64,000 nt of DNA from Neobacillus sp. DY30. GTDB lineage: Bacteria > Bacillota > Bacilli > Bacillales > Cytobacillaceae. The DNA is taken from the NCBI RefSeq assembly GCF_030123065.1, contig NZ_CP126093.1:1182001-1246000 (forward strand), given 5' to 3'. Shown in pieces: positions 33,701 through 43,564 of this stretch; the first letter of the stretch is position 1; each line of letters starts with the position of its first letter. The notes under the pieces are model-generated. The model worked only from the letters and a program-made list of their open reading frames with translations, had not been told where the DNA came from and did no database searches. The position numbers and the translations under genes are program-made.

Positions 33701-36700
33701 AAACCTAAAAAAAGTATTAGTAATTGGATCAGGTCCGATTGTAATCGGTCAGGCTGCTGAATTTGATTATGCCGGAACACAAGCATGTATCGCTCTTAAA
33801 GAAGAGGGAATACAAGTGGTATTAATCAATAACAACCCAGCCACGATTATGACCGACGAAACTGTTGCCGATAAAGTATATATTGAACCTCTAAATGTTG
33901 AAACCATTGAAAAAATCATCATTAAAGAAAAGCCTGATGGAATTATTGGAACTTTAGGCGGTCAAACGGGTTTAAATCTAACCGTTGAACTCTATGAAAA
34001 AGGTATACTTCGAAAGCACAATGTAGAGCTGTTAGGAACTTCTGTAGAATCGATTAAAAACGGTGAGGACCGTGATCGTTTCCGAAGTTTAATGATAAAA
34101 ATTGACGAACCAATTCCTGAATCAGCGATTATCCACACCTATGAAGAAGGTGTAGAGTTCGTCTCCCAAATTGGTTTTCCTGTAATCATCCGACCGGCAT
34201 ACACACTGGGGGGACATGGAGGCGGCTTTGCCCATAATCCGGAAGAACTTGAAAATGTTCTGAAGAAGGGATTAGCAGCCAGCCCAATTCATCAGGTCCT
34301 TGTTGAGAGAAGTATTAAAGGCTGGAAGGAAATTGAATATGAGGTTATAAGAGACGCCAATGACACCTGTATTATAGTTTGTAATATGGAAAACATGGAC
34401 CCTGTCGGCGTTCATACAGGTGATTCCATTGTTGTTGCTCCATCACAAACATTGACAGATGTGCAATACCAAATGCTTCGGAACTCTTCATTAAAAGTAA
34501 TACGAGAATTAAAGATTATCGGCGGCTGCAACATCCAATTTGCTCTTAATCCAGAATCTAACCAATATTGTATTATCGAAGTAAATCCAAGGGTAAGCCG
34601 TTCTTCCGCATTAGCGTCAAAAGCAACAGGTTATCCGATTGCAAGGATGGCAGCTAAATGTGCAGTTGGTTATCATTTAGATGAGATTGTGAACCCTATA
34701 ACAGGTAACACCTTTGCTTCTTTTGAACCAGCGATTGATTATATTGTTGTGAAGCTCCCGCGCTTCCCATTTGATAAATTTCCTGAAGCAGACCGAACAT
34801 TAGGAACACAAATGAAAGCAACTGGGGAAGTAATGGCAATTGACCGTACGTTTGAAGGGGCACTAAATAAGGCAATTCGCTCAATGGAGTTAAATATATA
34901 TGGACTTTGTTTGGAATCCAACCAAAGTGTAGAAACTGATGTTTTATTTGAAAAACTTGAAACACCTAATGACCAAAGACTATTTATGATTGCAGAAGCA
35001 TTCAGAAGAGGTATTTCTCTTGAACAAATTAAGCAGATAACGGAAATTGATTCGTGGTTTTTATATAAAATCAATACCATCGTTGCTTTAGAAGCGGAAT
35101 TAGCCTCTTATACATGGAACGATGTACCTCTTTCTCTATTAAAAACAGCGAAGCGTCATAATATCTCTGATAAGCTGCTTTCACAAATATACAGCATCGA
35201 GGAAAAACAAATTAGAAGTAAATGGAAAGAACTTAACTGGAAACCTGGCTACAAGATGGTTGATACGTGTTCTGCAGAATTTGATGCCGTTACTCCTTAT
35301 TACTATTCCACTTGGCTCGGAGCTGATGAGGTAGAGGTAACAAACGGTAAAAAAATACTTGTTCTTGGCTCAGGACCAATCCGAATTGGCCAAGGGATCG
35401 AATTTGATTACTGCTCAGTTCATGCCGCAATAGCGGTAAAAAAGATGGGCTATGAGGCAGTAGTCATTAATAATAATCCTGAGACAGTGAGTACAGATTA
35501 TTCTGTAGCTGACAGCCTTTATTTTGAACCATTAACGGCTGAAGATGTTCTTACCGTTATTGAAAAAGAAAATATTGAAGGCGTATTAATCCAGTTTGGC
35601 GGCCAAACAGCCATTAATTTAGCACATGCTCTTCAAGAAGAAGGGGTAAAAATTCTTGGCACCACGGTTGAAAATGTAGATCGCTTTGAGGATCGGAAAG
35701 AATTTTATGAACTGCTTGAAGACTTAGACATTCCACATATTGTCGGAGAGACTGTATTTCATAAAAATGAATTACTAGAAGCAGCTGCAAAAATCGGCTA
35801 TCCCGTCCTCGTTCGCCCATCTTATGTAATTGGCGGCCAATCGATGTTTACTATTTTTAATGAAGAAGAATTAAACTACTATATTCAGCAGCTAGAGGAA
35901 AACTCATCTCAAGAAAAAATGTGGCCGTTATTAGTAGATTGCTATATGCCTGGCTTAGAGTGTGAAGTCGATGTGATTAGTGATGGAAAGCATGTAATTG
36001 TACCAGGAATCTTTGAACATATTGAAAGAGCGGGAGTACATTCTGGAGACAGTATTAGTGTTTTTCCACCAATCTCATTAGCGAAGGAGATCAAAGAAAC
36101 TTTAATTGATTATGCTGAAAAAATCGCCAAATCAGCACCAATCGTCGGCATAATGAATATTCAATTTGTTATCTATCAGGATCAAGTCCTTGTTTTAGAA
36201 GTAAATCCACGTTCTTCACGTACGGTTCCAATAATGAGCAAAGTTACAGGCGTTCCAATGATTGAATGGGCAGTAATGGCACAGTTAGGAGTATCCTTGG
36301 ATTCGCTTTCGAATGAAACGGGTTTACTAACAGAACCAAATTATTATTCGGTTAAGGCACCTATATTTTCAAGAAGCAAATTAAAGGGAGTCGATCACGT
36401 TCTAGGACCGGAAATGAAATCAACAGGTGAAGTGTTAGGTTTAGGAGCAACCTTCCATGAAGCGCTCGAAAAGGCTTTTCCTGCAGCGAGCGATGAAACA
36501 GAGAACTATTTATTCTGCTCGATATCCGATCGTGAAAAACAAGCCAGCCTTCCAATCCTACAGAAGTTTACAGCTGAAAATTACAAGCTGATTGCAACGG
36601 AAGGAACAGCAAAATTCTTGCAAGAAAATGACCTTATCATTGAAAAGGTTATTAAGAACAACGAAGATGTTAATGAACTATTCAAAAACAATACCATTCA

Positions 36701-36923
36701 AGCAGTCATTAATATACCGAACCAAGGAAGAAATAAAATAAAATTTGGTTTTTATATTCGTGAACAAGCGACCCGCTACAATGTACCGGTATTTACTCAT
36801 TTAGATACAGTTGAAGCAATGGTCAGCCTTCAAGCTAAAACGATTGACCAATCAGAGGTACGTACAGTAACGGAATATTACAATATCGAAGAGAGCGGTG
36901 TGGAACATGTCAAATGTGATTAA
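33687..36923 (+). CDS. carB: Carbamoyl-phosphate synthase large subunit, arginine-specific
   Basis: This 1078-residue protein makes carbamoyl phosphate from bicarbonate, ammonia and two ATP. It is an internal duplication of two ATP-grasp halves: VIGSGPIVIGQAAEFDYAG near residue 11 and VLGSGPIRIGQGIEFDYCS near residue 557, each with LGGQTGLNL/FGGQTAINL. The C-terminal MGS-like domain begins near residue 935. The start overlaps carA by 14 bp, keeping subunits coupled. Length is normal, with no frameshift. Confidence 0.95.
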   Translation: MPLNKNLKKVLVIGSGPIVIGQAAEFDYAGTQACIALKEEGIQVVLINNNPATIMTDETVADKVYIEPLNVETIEKIIIKEKPDGIIGTLGGQTGLNLTVELYEKGILRKHNVELLGTSVESIKNGEDRDRFRSLMIKIDEPIPESAIIHTYEEGVEFVSQIGFPVIIRPAYTLGGHGGGFAHNPEELENVLKKGLAASPIHQVLVERSIKGWKEIEYEVIRDANDTCIIVCNMENMDPVGVHTGDSIVVAPSQTLTDVQYQMLRNSSLKVIRELKIIGGCNIQFALNPESNQYCIIEVNPRVSRSSALASKATGYPIARMAAKCAVGYHLDEIVNPITGNTFASFEPAIDYIVVKLPRFPFDKFPEADRTLGTQMKATGEVMAIDRTFEGALNKAIRSMELNIYGLCLESNQSVETDVLFEKLETPNDQRLFMIAEAFRRGISLEQIKQITEIDSWFLYKINTIVALEAELASYTWNDVPLSLLKTAKRHNISDKLLSQIYSIEEKQIRSKWKELNWKPGYKMVDTCSAEFDAVTPYYYSTWLGADEVEVTNGKKILVLGSGPIRIGQGIEFDYCSVHAAIAVKKMGYEAVVINNNPETVSTDYSVADSLYFEPLTAEDVLTVIEKENIEGVLIQFGGQTAINLAHALQEEGVKILGTTVENVDRFEDRKEFYELLEDLDIPHIVGETVFHKNELLEAAAKIGYPVLVRPSYVIGGQSMFTIFNEEELNYYIQQLEENSSQEKMWPLLVDCYMPGLECEVDVISDGKHVIVPGIFEHIERAGVHSGDSISVFPPISLAKEIKETLIDYAEKIAKSAPIVGIMNIQFVIYQDQVLVLEVNPRSSRTVPIMSKVTGVPMIEWAVMAQLGVSLDSLSNETGLLTEPNYYSVKAPIFSRSKLKGVDHVLGPEMKSTGEVLGLGATFHEALEKAFPAASDETENYLFCSISDREKQASLPILQKFTAENYKLIATEGTAKFLQENDLIIEKVIKNNEDVNELFKNNTIQAVINIPNQGRNKIKFGFYIREQATRYNVPVFTHLDTVEAMVSLQAKTIDQSEVRTVTEYYNIEESGVEHVKCD

Positions 36924-37884
36924 CTGGAACGCAAAGGGTGTGTCACAGCAGCCACAATTAAAAGGCAAGGATTTTTTATCCTTGTCCGATTTTCATACAG
37001 ATGAGATTCTTTACCTTTTAGAGGAAGCAAAGGAACTAAAAAGCCTTCAAAAACAAGGAAAACCACATCCTTATTTGAGCGGGAAGGTTCTAGGGATGAT
37101 ATTTGAAAAATCTTCAACTCGTACTAGGGTTTCCTTTGAGGTAGGGATGCTCCAATTAGGCGGGCATGCGATCTTCTTAAGTTCGAAGGACATTCAGCTC
37201 GGCAGGGGAGAAAGTATTTCAGATACAGCAAAAGTTTTATCTCGTTATATCGATTGCATGATGATTAGAACGTTCTCACACGACTCTGTTAAGGAACTGG
37301 CAGAGCATGCAACCGTTCCGGTAATCAATGGTTTAACAGATTTACATCATCCAACTCAGGTGATGGCGGACTTATTAACGATTCAAGAACACAAAGGTAA
37401 GCTGGCCGGATTAAAGATGTGCTATTTAGGAGACGGAAATAATAATATGGCTCATTCATTAATGGAAGGAGCAGCAAAGGTTGGAATGCATATCAGCATT
37501 GCAAGCCCACCAGGCTATTTACCTGATGGAAACATCACTGAAAAAGCGATCGCAACAGGAAAGCTAACAGGCAGTAAAATTCTAATTACACATAACCCAG
37601 TAGAAGCGGTTAAAGACGCGGACATCGTTGTCACAGATGTTTGGACCAGTATGGGGCAAGAGGCAGAAACTGAAAAAAGACTAAAAGATCTAGCAGACTT
37701 CCAAGTAAATGCAGAATTATGTCAACACGCTAAACAAGATTATATCTTTTTACATTGCTTACCAGCTCACCGCGGAGAAGAAGTAACAGCTGAAATCATT
37801 GATGGACCACATTCAGTCGTGTTTGATGAAGCAGAGAATCGACTTCATGCTCAAAAAGCAATATTAAAACTTTTACTAGAATAG
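36907..37884 (+). CDS. argF: Ornithine carbamoyltransferase
   Basis: This 325-residue enzyme makes citrulline from ornithine and carbamoyl phosphate. Key motifs are FEKSSTRTRVSFEVGM (carbamoyl phosphate), DLHHPTQVMADLLT, and the ornithine-site HCLPAHRGEEV near residue 275. The start overlaps the end of carB by 17 bp; an in-frame GTG nine bases earlier is possible, and ribosome binding sequence is weak for both. Last gene before the separately promoted argGH unit. Confidence 0.94.
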   Translation: MSNVINWNAKGVSQQPQLKGKDFLSLSDFHTDEILYLLEEAKELKSLQKQGKPHPYLSGKVLGMIFEKSSTRTRVSFEVGMLQLGGHAIFLSSKDIQLGRGESISDTAKVLSRYIDCMMIRTFSHDSVKELAEHATVPVINGLTDLHHPTQVMADLLTIQEHKGKLAGLKMCYLGDGNNNMAHSLMEGAAKVGMHISIASPPGYLPDGNITEKAIATGKLTGSKILITHNPVEAVKDADIVVTDVWTSMGQEAETEKRLKDLADFQVNAELCQHAKQDYIFLHCLPAHRGEEVTAEIIDGPHSVVFDEAENRLHAQKAILKLLLE

Positions 37885-37906
37885 TAGATTTTTTTTAATT
37901 TTGGTG

Positions 37907-37938
37907 TATAATAATTCTATTGATTGAATATTAATTCA
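37907..37938 (+). promoter_or_regulatory. argG promoter -10 and ARG box
   Basis: A TATAAT lies at 37907-37912 with a poor -35. Thirteen bases later comes a perfect ARG box TGAAT-ATTA-ATTCA (37925-37938), which would cover the transcript start and allow ArgR repression of argGH. Confidence 0.7.
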
Positions 37939-37961
37939 CGTACATGCGAGGAGAATATAAA

Positions 37962-39173
37962 ATGGCTAAGGAAAAAATTGTTTTAGCGTATTCAGGCGGA
38001 TTAGATACTTCAGTTTCAGTTAAATGGATACAAGAAAAATATGGTTATGATGTTATTGCTCTAGGTTTAGATGTTGGTGAAGGTAAAGATCTAGAAGCAA
38101 TTAAGCAAAAAGCATTGAATGTAGGTGCTGTAAAAGCATACATGATTGATGCTAAGGAATTGTTGGCAAAAGAATATATTTTACCAGCTTTAAAGGCTAA
38201 TTGTTTATATGAAGGGAAATACCCGCTGTCATCTGCACTTTCCCGCCCGTTAATTTCAAAATTACTAGTTGAAGTAGCGGAAAAAGAAGGAGCTACCGCA
38301 GTAGCACATGGCTGTACAGGAAAAGGGAATGACCAAGTGCGTTTCGAAGTTTCTATTCAAGCGTTAAACCCAAGTTTAAAGGTTGTAGCACCTGTTCGTG
38401 AATGGGGCATGACGCGTGATGAAGAAATTGAGTATGCTGCGGAACACGGTATTCCAATTCCAGTAGATTTAGACAATCCTTTCTCGATTGATGCGAATAT
38501 TTGGGGACGTGCTTGTGAAGCTGGTGTCTTAGAAGATCCATGGGCAGAGGCGCCTGAGGCTGCTTTTGATTGGACTGCACCAATTGAATTAACACCAGAC
38601 AAAGCTGAATATATTGAAATTGAATTCGAGCAAGGTGTTCCTGTTGCATTGAATGGTGAGAAGCTGCCATTAGTGCAATTAATCGAAACTTTGAATGAGC
38701 TTGGCGGCAAGCATGGCGTTGGCCGAATTGATCATATCGAAAATCGTCTCGTTGGAATTAAATCTAGAGAAGTCTATGAAAATCCAGCGGCATTAATTTT
38801 AATTAATGCTCATAAAGAGTTAGAATTCCTAACCCTAACACGTGAAGTAACTCAGTTTAAAACTCAAGTTGAACAGCAAATGGCAAAAATCATCTATGAA
38901 GGACTTTGGTATTCACCAATTAAGCCAGCGCTTGATGCCTTTATTGATGAAACACAAAAGGTAGTTACAGGTACGATCCGTGTGAAACTCCATAAAGGAA
39001 ACCATACTGTTGTAGGCCGTAAGTCGCCAAACAGTCTTTATAACGAAGAATTGGCTACTTATTCAAAAGGAGATGCCTTTGACCACAATGCAGCTGTTGG
39101 ATTCATCAAAATTTGGGGACTGCCTACAAAGGTAAATGCTGAGGTAAATAATAAAGAAAAGATAATGAAATAA
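37962..39173 (+). CDS. argG: Argininosuccinate synthase
   Basis: This 403-residue enzyme joins citrulline and aspartate with ATP. The PP-loop motif is [15 protein letters not shown] near residue 8, with [13 protein letters not shown] near residue 115. The upstream in-frame ATG at 37944 was rejected because GCGAGGAG falls inside that extension and is spaced for 37962. It directly follows argF, unlike B. subtilis where argGH is remote. A perfect hairpin separates it from argH. Confidence 0.94.
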   Translation: MAKEKIVLAYSGGLDTSVSVKWIQEKYGYDVIALGLDVGEGKDLEAIKQKALNVGAVKAYMIDAKELLAKEYILPALKANCLYEGKYPLSSALSRPLISKLLVEVAEKEGATAVAHGCTGKGNDQVRFEVSIQALNPSLKVVAPVREWGMTRDEEIEYAAEHGIPIPVDLDNPFSIDANIWGRACEAGVLEDPWAEAPEAAFDWTAPIELTPDKAEYIEIEFEQGVPVALNGEKLPLVQLIETLNELGGKHGVGRIDHIENRLVGIKSREVYENPAALILINAHKELEFLTLTREVTQFKTQVEQQMAKIIYEGLWYSPIKPALDAFIDETQKVVTGTIRVKLHKGNHTVVGRKSPNSLYNEELATYSKGDAFDHNAAVGFIKIWGLPTKVNAEVNNKEKIMK

Positions 39174-39181
39174 TAATCGGG

Positions 39182-39205
39182 TGCCCTCGAAACCTTTCGA
39201 GGGCA
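39182..39205 (+). other. Perfect hairpin in the argG-argH spacer
   Basis: TGCCCTCGAAA / TTTCGAGGGCA with a 2-nt spacer. There is no T run, so it is not a clear terminator. Its left arm can also pair with TTTTCGAGGAGGGGC, which contains the argH ribosome binding site. Confidence 0.6.
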
Positions 39206-39234
39206 AACTTGTTAGTTTTCGAGGAGGGGCAACA

Positions 39235-40611
39235 ATGTCCAAATTATGGGGCGGACGTTTTACAAAAGAAACCAATAAGTTAGTTGAAGAATTTACAGCT
39301 TCGATTTCCTTTGATCAAAAGCTTGCCAAAGAGGATATTGCCGGCAGCATGGCTCATGTTCAGATGCTGGGTGAATGCGGCATTATTCCTGCGGAGGATG
39401 CAGAAAAAATAAAAGCTGGCCTTCTTGAAATTAAAAAGATGGTCGATCAAAATGAAGTTGAGTTCTTAGTTGAAGATGAAGATATTCATATGAATATTGA
39501 GAAATTATTAATTGAAAAAATTGGTCCAGTAGGCGGAAAGCTGCATACTGGCCGCAGTCGAAATGACCAAGTTGCAACAGATATGCACCTTTACTTACGA
39601 ACAAAAACAACTGAACTTATAAAACTGCTTGAGGATGTCCAAGGTTCACTGCTTGTTCAGGCAAAGGAGAATATTCATACCTTAATTCCAGGATATACTC
39701 ACCTGCAGCGTGCTCAACCGGTCTCATTTGCGCACCATTTAATGGCATACTTCTGGATGTTTGAACGTGATAAAGAGAGACTGATTGATAGCTTAAAGCG
39801 TGTTAATTGGCTGCCACTTGGTTCTGGCGCCCTAGCTGGAACTACTTTTCCAATCAATCGTGAACGTGTTGCTGAGCTGCTAGGCTTTGAAACAATTTAT
39901 CCGAATAGTATGGACGCAGTCAGCGATCGCGATTTTATATTAGAATTTCTCTCGATTGGTTCAATCATCATGACTCATATTTCAAGACTGTCTGAGGAAC
40001 TTGTGATTTGGTCAAGCCAAGAGTTTCAATTTGTTGAACTCGATGACTCTTTTTGTACAGGGTCCAGCATTATGCCGCAAAAGAAGAACCCAGACGTTCC
40101 TGAGCTGTTAAGAGGAAAGACTGGCCGTACTTTTGGTAATTTGATTGGTTTACTGACAGTTCTAAAGGGATTGCCATTAGCTTACAATAAGGATTTACAA
40201 GAAGACAAAGAGGGCATGTTCGATACTGTTGAAACACTAGAAGGTTCACTAATGCTTTTAGCACCAATGATTGAGACCATGACAGTAAATAAAGATATTA
40301 TGAGAAAAGCAATAAATAATGATTTCTCTAATGCTACCGATATTGCTGACTATCTAGTAAGAAAAGGTCTTCCATTTAGAGAAGCACATGAAGTCATCGG
40401 GAAAATCGTTTTATATGCGATTCAACAGCAAAAATTCTTACTTGATTTAAGTTTTGAAGAATATAAAGAGTTTAGTTCCTTATTTGAAGAGGATATTTAT
40501 GAAGTTTTATCACCAGAGCATGTTGTTGCCGTTAGAAATAGCTTCGGAGGAACGTCACCAGAACAAGTGAGTAAACAAATCGCGCTTGGTGAAGAAAAAC
40601 TAGGGAAATAA
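39235..40611 (+). CDS. argH: Argininosuccinate lyase
   Basis: This 458-residue fumarase/aspartase-superfamily enzyme releases arginine and fumarate. The signature [12 protein letters not shown] is near residue 277, with [12 protein letters not shown] near residue 105 and [10 protein letters not shown] near 155. The frame extends 54 bp upstream, but GAGGAGGGG is placed for the ATG at 39235. It completes arginine synthesis; a strong terminator follows. Confidence 0.94.
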   Translation: MSKLWGGRFTKETNKLVEEFTASISFDQKLAKEDIAGSMAHVQMLGECGIIPAEDAEKIKAGLLEIKKMVDQNEVEFLVEDEDIHMNIEKLLIEKIGPVGGKLHTGRSRNDQVATDMHLYLRTKTTELIKLLEDVQGSLLVQAKENIHTLIPGYTHLQRAQPVSFAHHLMAYFWMFERDKERLIDSLKRVNWLPLGSGALAGTTFPINRERVAELLGFETIYPNSMDAVSDRDFILEFLSIGSIIMTHISRLSEELVIWSSQEFQFVELDDSFCTGSSIMPQKKNPDVPELLRGKTGRTFGNLIGLLTVLKGLPLAYNKDLQEDKEGMFDTVETLEGSLMLLAPMIETMTVNKDIMRKAINNDFSNATDIADYLVRKGLPFREAHEVIGKIVLYAIQQQKFLLDLSFEEYKEFSSLFEEDIYEVLSPEHVVAVRNSFGGTSPEQVSKQIALGEEKLGK

Positions 40612-40614
40612 GTG

Positions 40615-40638
40615 AAAACCACCAAAGGGTGGTTTTTT
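40615..40638 (+). terminator. Intrinsic terminator after argH
   Basis: AAAACCACC / GGTGGTTTT with a 4-nt loop and TTTTTT. Confidence 0.9.
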
Positions 40639-40660
40639 ATTTTCATTCTTTTTTGAGACT

Positions 40661-40850
40661 TCAGTAACATTAGAGCTCTTATAGTGACCGTGGGACTAAT
40701 TATAAGGGGGTTACGGTAACTATAGAGCTCTTATAGTGACCGTGGGACTAATTATAAGGGGGTTACGGTAACTATAGAGCTCTTATAGTGACCGTGGCAC
40801 ATACTTTTTTGGGGTCTCGGTCACTATAGTACTCACATAGAGGTCGTCTA
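40661..40850. repeat. Tandem 52-bp repeat array C (about 3 units plus degenerate ends)
   Basis: GAGCTC recurs at 40673, 40725 and 40777 in near-identical 52-bp units. Each junction forms a 31-bp near-perfect palindrome centred on GAGCTC with arms ACGGTAACTATA and TATAGTGACCGT (for example 40713-40743). The last unit continues into a partner CGGTCACTATAG at 40818-40829. The rest of the argH-nitrilase gap (40851-40931) shows no gene. The layout parallels arrays A and B. Confidence 0.85.
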
Positions 40851-40931
40851 TGTTCCATCTAAAAGAAAATGTCGAAAAATTCGTATGGAGTTGTCAGAGA
40901 ATAAAGAAAATTCTAGAAGAACTATAAAAGG

Positions 40932-40955
40932 AAAACTACCTAATGGTGGTTTTTT
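40932..40955 (+). terminator. Second terminator, similar to that of argH
   Basis: AAAACTACC / GGTGGTTTT with a 4-nt TAAT loop and T6. It nearly duplicates the argH terminator 317 bp upstream and brackets array C. Confidence 0.7.
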
Positions 40956-41021
40956 ATTTGTATTAATATCCAAAATAGTAGATAATTTCCTCATATGATT
41001 TTTTTAAGAGGAGGAAGAACG

Positions 41022-41882
41022 ATGAAATTACGTGTCTCAGTTGTACAATATCACTTACATACCATTCATTCCTTTGAAGAATTTGCCGCACAATGCGAGC
41101 ATTACATAAAAACGGCTGAAGAATTTGGTGCGGAGTTTGTTCTTTTCCCTGAGTTCTTCACTACACAGCTACTATCGATAGGAAATGGCACGGGTCAGAG
41201 TCTTACAATCAATGACCTGCCTGGCTTCACAGAGCAATACAAAGAATTATTTAAGAATTTTGCCAAACAAACAAACATGCACATCATTGCGGGTACACAT
41301 GTTATCGAAAAGGGCGGCAAGCTTTATAATACGGCTCATTTATTTTATCCAGATGGAAGGATTGGCGAGCAGGCAAAACTTCATATTACCCCTACTGAAG
41401 TACATGAGTGGAACATGGAAAAAGGTGATGGCTTCCAAATTTTTGAAACAGATAAAGGGAAAATAGCCCTGCTGACCTGTTATGACATTGAGTTCCCTGA
41501 AATCGTCCGTATCGCAAAAGCCAAAGGGGCAGATGTGATCTTTTGTCCTTCTTGTACCGATGACCGCCATGGTTTCCATCGTGTACGCTATACAAGTCAC
41601 GCACGTGCTGTTGAAAACCAGGTTTATGTGGTTTTAACAGGCACTGTAGGTTCACTGCCAACGGTAGATTTCATGCGAGCTAATTTTGGTCAGGGAGCTA
41701 TTATTACACCAAACGATATTCCGTTCCCCCCAAAAGGGATTCTAGTGGAAGGCGAAATGAACAACGATATGGTTGTTACAGCCGACCTTGATTTAGAGTT
41801 ATTATACGAAGTTAGAGAACGAGGATCTGTTACTACCTGGCGTGACCGCAGAACGGACTTATATACAGATTGGGAAGAATAG
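41022..41882 (+). CDS. Carbon-nitrogen hydrolase (nitrilase superfamily)
   Basis: This 286-residue protein shows the nitrilase triad: Glu in LFPEFFT (near residue 45), Lys in EQAKLHITPTE (near 120) and Cys in LLTCYDIEFPE (near 155). It hydrolyses a C-N bond, probably an amide rather than a nitrile. AAGAGGAGGAAG precedes the ATG at 41022; an in-frame ATG at 40995 lies before that site. It is followed after 17 bp and 15 bp by two acetyltransferase-like genes, forming an apparent operon. Substrate unknown. Confidence 0.85.
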   Translation: MKLRVSVVQYHLHTIHSFEEFAAQCEHYIKTAEEFGAEFVLFPEFFTTQLLSIGNGTGQSLTINDLPGFTEQYKELFKNFAKQTNMHIIAGTHVIEKGGKLYNTAHLFYPDGRIGEQAKLHITPTEVHEWNMEKGDGFQIFETDKGKIALLTCYDIEFPEIVRIAKAKGADVIFCPSCTDDRHGFHRVRYTSHARAVENQVYVVLTGTVGSLPTVDFMRANFGQGAIITPNDIPFPPKGILVEGEMNNDMVVTADLDLELLYEVRERGSVTTWRDRRTDLYTDWEE

Positions 41883-41899
41883 TGGAAGGTGGAATGGCC

Positions 41900-42568
41900 A
41901 TGTATCGGAGTGAATTCTACGTATTTGACCAAGATAAGCCAGTTCCTGTGATCATTCGAAATTACACGGAAGCCGATTTTGACCAACTTATTCAGATTCA
42001 GTCTGAATGCTTCCCGCCTCCATTTCCTTCAGACCTATGGTGGAATAAAGAACAATTATCGAACCATGTGGGGAGGTTTCCGGAGGGAGCTATATGTATT
42101 GAAGTAAATGGTGTATTAGCCGGTTCCCTTACAGGGCTTTGTGTCGAATTTGATCCAAACCACATGGAGCATACATGGGAAGAAATCACGGACCGTGGAT
42201 ACATTACAAATCATAACCCAAGTGGTGATACTCTCTATATTGTAGATATTAGTGTTCGTCCCAAGTATCGAAAATTAGGACTAGGTAAACTGATGATGCA
42301 TGCTATGTATCATGTTGTTATACAGAACAAGCTTGTCCGTTTACTTGGCGGAGGCAGAATGCCTGGGTATCATAGAGTAGCAGCAACGATGAAACCAGAT
42401 GAATATTTAAAGGAAGTAATTACTGGACAATTAAAGGACCCCGTCATTAGTTTCTTGCTTCGTTGTGGAAGAGTGCCGATTGGTATCGTAGAAAATTACC
42501 TCGATGATGAAGAATCATGTAACTACGCAGCATTAATGGAATGGAAAAATCCATTTAATCCAATATAG
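41900..42568 (+). CDS. GNAT-family N-acetyltransferase
   Basis: The 222-residue protein has the GNAT motif A as IVDISVRPKYRKLGLGKLMMHAM (about residues 115-137, shown in part by RPKYRKLGLGKLM). AAGGTGG is spaced for the ATG at 41900; the ATG at 41894 is too close. Gene pairs and fusions of nitrilase-family hydrolases with GNAT enzymes are common in bacilli, suggesting one pathway that cleaves and acetylates an amide or amine. Confidence 0.8.
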   Translation: MYRSEFYVFDQDKPVPVIIRNYTEADFDQLIQIQSECFPPPFPSDLWWNKEQLSNHVGRFPEGAICIEVNGVLAGSLTGLCVEFDPNHMEHTWEEITDRGYITNHNPSGDTLYIVDISVRPKYRKLGLGKLMMHAMYHVVIQNKLVRLLGGGRMPGYHRVAATMKPDEYLKEVITGQLKDPVISFLLRCGRVPIGIVENYLDDEESCNYAALMEWKNPFNPI

Positions 42569-42583
42569 GGAGAGTGTTAAATA

Positions 42584-43252
42584 ATGAAATATAAACGAAT
42601 TACTAGTATTGAGGATCCAAACTTTAAAAAACTTCATGATTTAATGGGAGAAATTTTTCCGCCAGAAGAAGTCTTAGAGTATGACTTGTGGAAAGAGCCC
42701 TTAGAGGATCCGGGTATACGTGTATTTGTTGCTGTTAACGGTGAGGAGGTTGTAGGGGCTACCGAATATCGTTATTATCCAGATTGGAATATTGCGATGA
42801 CAGATTTCACGATTATTAGTAGGCCAGGTCTCAGCCTAGGACGATTTTTAGCACAAAACCGCTTAAAGGATTTACAAAAGCTAGCTGCTGATAATGGTAA
42901 AGAGCTTTTCGGTATGTTTGCCGAAATTTATGATCCATATCGGGTAGGTCACGAGTTTGGCGGTGTGAAGGTAATGGACCCATATGTACGCCGTGAGGTT
43001 CTTTCCCATTTAGGTTATAAACGAATTGATTTAGATTATGTACATCCGTCATGGGAGAATAATGGGGAGGCTGTTAAAGGACTCGATTTTTGCTTCATGC
43101 CAATGAACGATGAGCTAGAATCTATTCCTGCATCCCTTGTGGCTGACTTCTTAACCACTTATTACTCCATTCTTTCAAATAAACCGCAAGAATGGCTCGA
43201 TATGATCGCACAGTTAAGAACGAAGGAATCCATTTCCTTATTGCCGCTTTAA
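42584..43252 (+). CDS. Divergent GNAT-like acyltransferase
   Basis: This 222-residue protein has GNAT-like strands (IRVFVAVNGEEVVGATEYRYYP, in part) but lacks the clear RxxGxG loop of the neighbouring gene; the equivalent region reads SRPGLSLGRFLAQNRLKDL. It therefore may bind acetyl-CoA atypically. It begins 15 bp after the preceding acetyltransferase with a GGGAGAG site and is probably the last gene of that operon. Function unknown. Confidence 0.7.
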   Translation: MKYKRITSIEDPNFKKLHDLMGEIFPPEEVLEYDLWKEPLEDPGIRVFVAVNGEEVVGATEYRYYPDWNIAMTDFTIISRPGLSLGRFLAQNRLKDLQKLAADNGKELFGMFAEIYDPYRVGHEFGGVKVMDPYVRREVLSHLGYKRIDLDYVHPSWENNGEAVKGLDFCFMPMNDELESIPASLVADFLTTYYSILSNKPQEWLDMIAQLRTKESISLLPL

Positions 43253-43324
43253 AGGGTTTCTAATATAGACACCTTGTAAAAGTTCACATACTATTCATAT
43301 TTCTAACTTTATTATGTTAAAAAA

Positions 43325-43530
43325 GTGTGAAGGCTGTTGTTATTGATGAGCGGCGAGAGTATAGTGAAGATGTAAAGGGGATCGTGATTCGATTCACAAT
43401 CACCTAGTATGAGTTATACCGGGTCCTATTGCCTGACAATGGCGCTAATCTCTCTATAGGACACGCTGATTTAACATTTTTCCCCCTTATTAATTTTTAA
43501 GAAGCAGGAAATTCCTGCTTCTATTTTTTT
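43325..43530 (+). ncRNA. Candidate structured RNA or long structured 3' UTR
   Basis: No open frame of note lies in 43253-43564. Instead there are nested inverted repeats: GTGATT/AATCAC (43384-43403), GTCCTAT/ATAGGAC (43423-43462) enclosing GCC/GGC, then a strong terminator at 43501-43530. The region could be an independent small RNA or the structured tail of the acetyltransferase operon. No known family was recognised; limits are approximate. Confidence 0.35.
43501..43530 (+). terminator. Intrinsic terminator
   Basis: GAAGCAGGAA / TTCCTGCTTC with an 8-T tract, about 250 bp after the nearest plus-strand gene. Confidence 0.85.
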
Positions 43531-43564
43531 TGCAGCAATTTTGGCTGCCATTTTCTTAAAAGGG

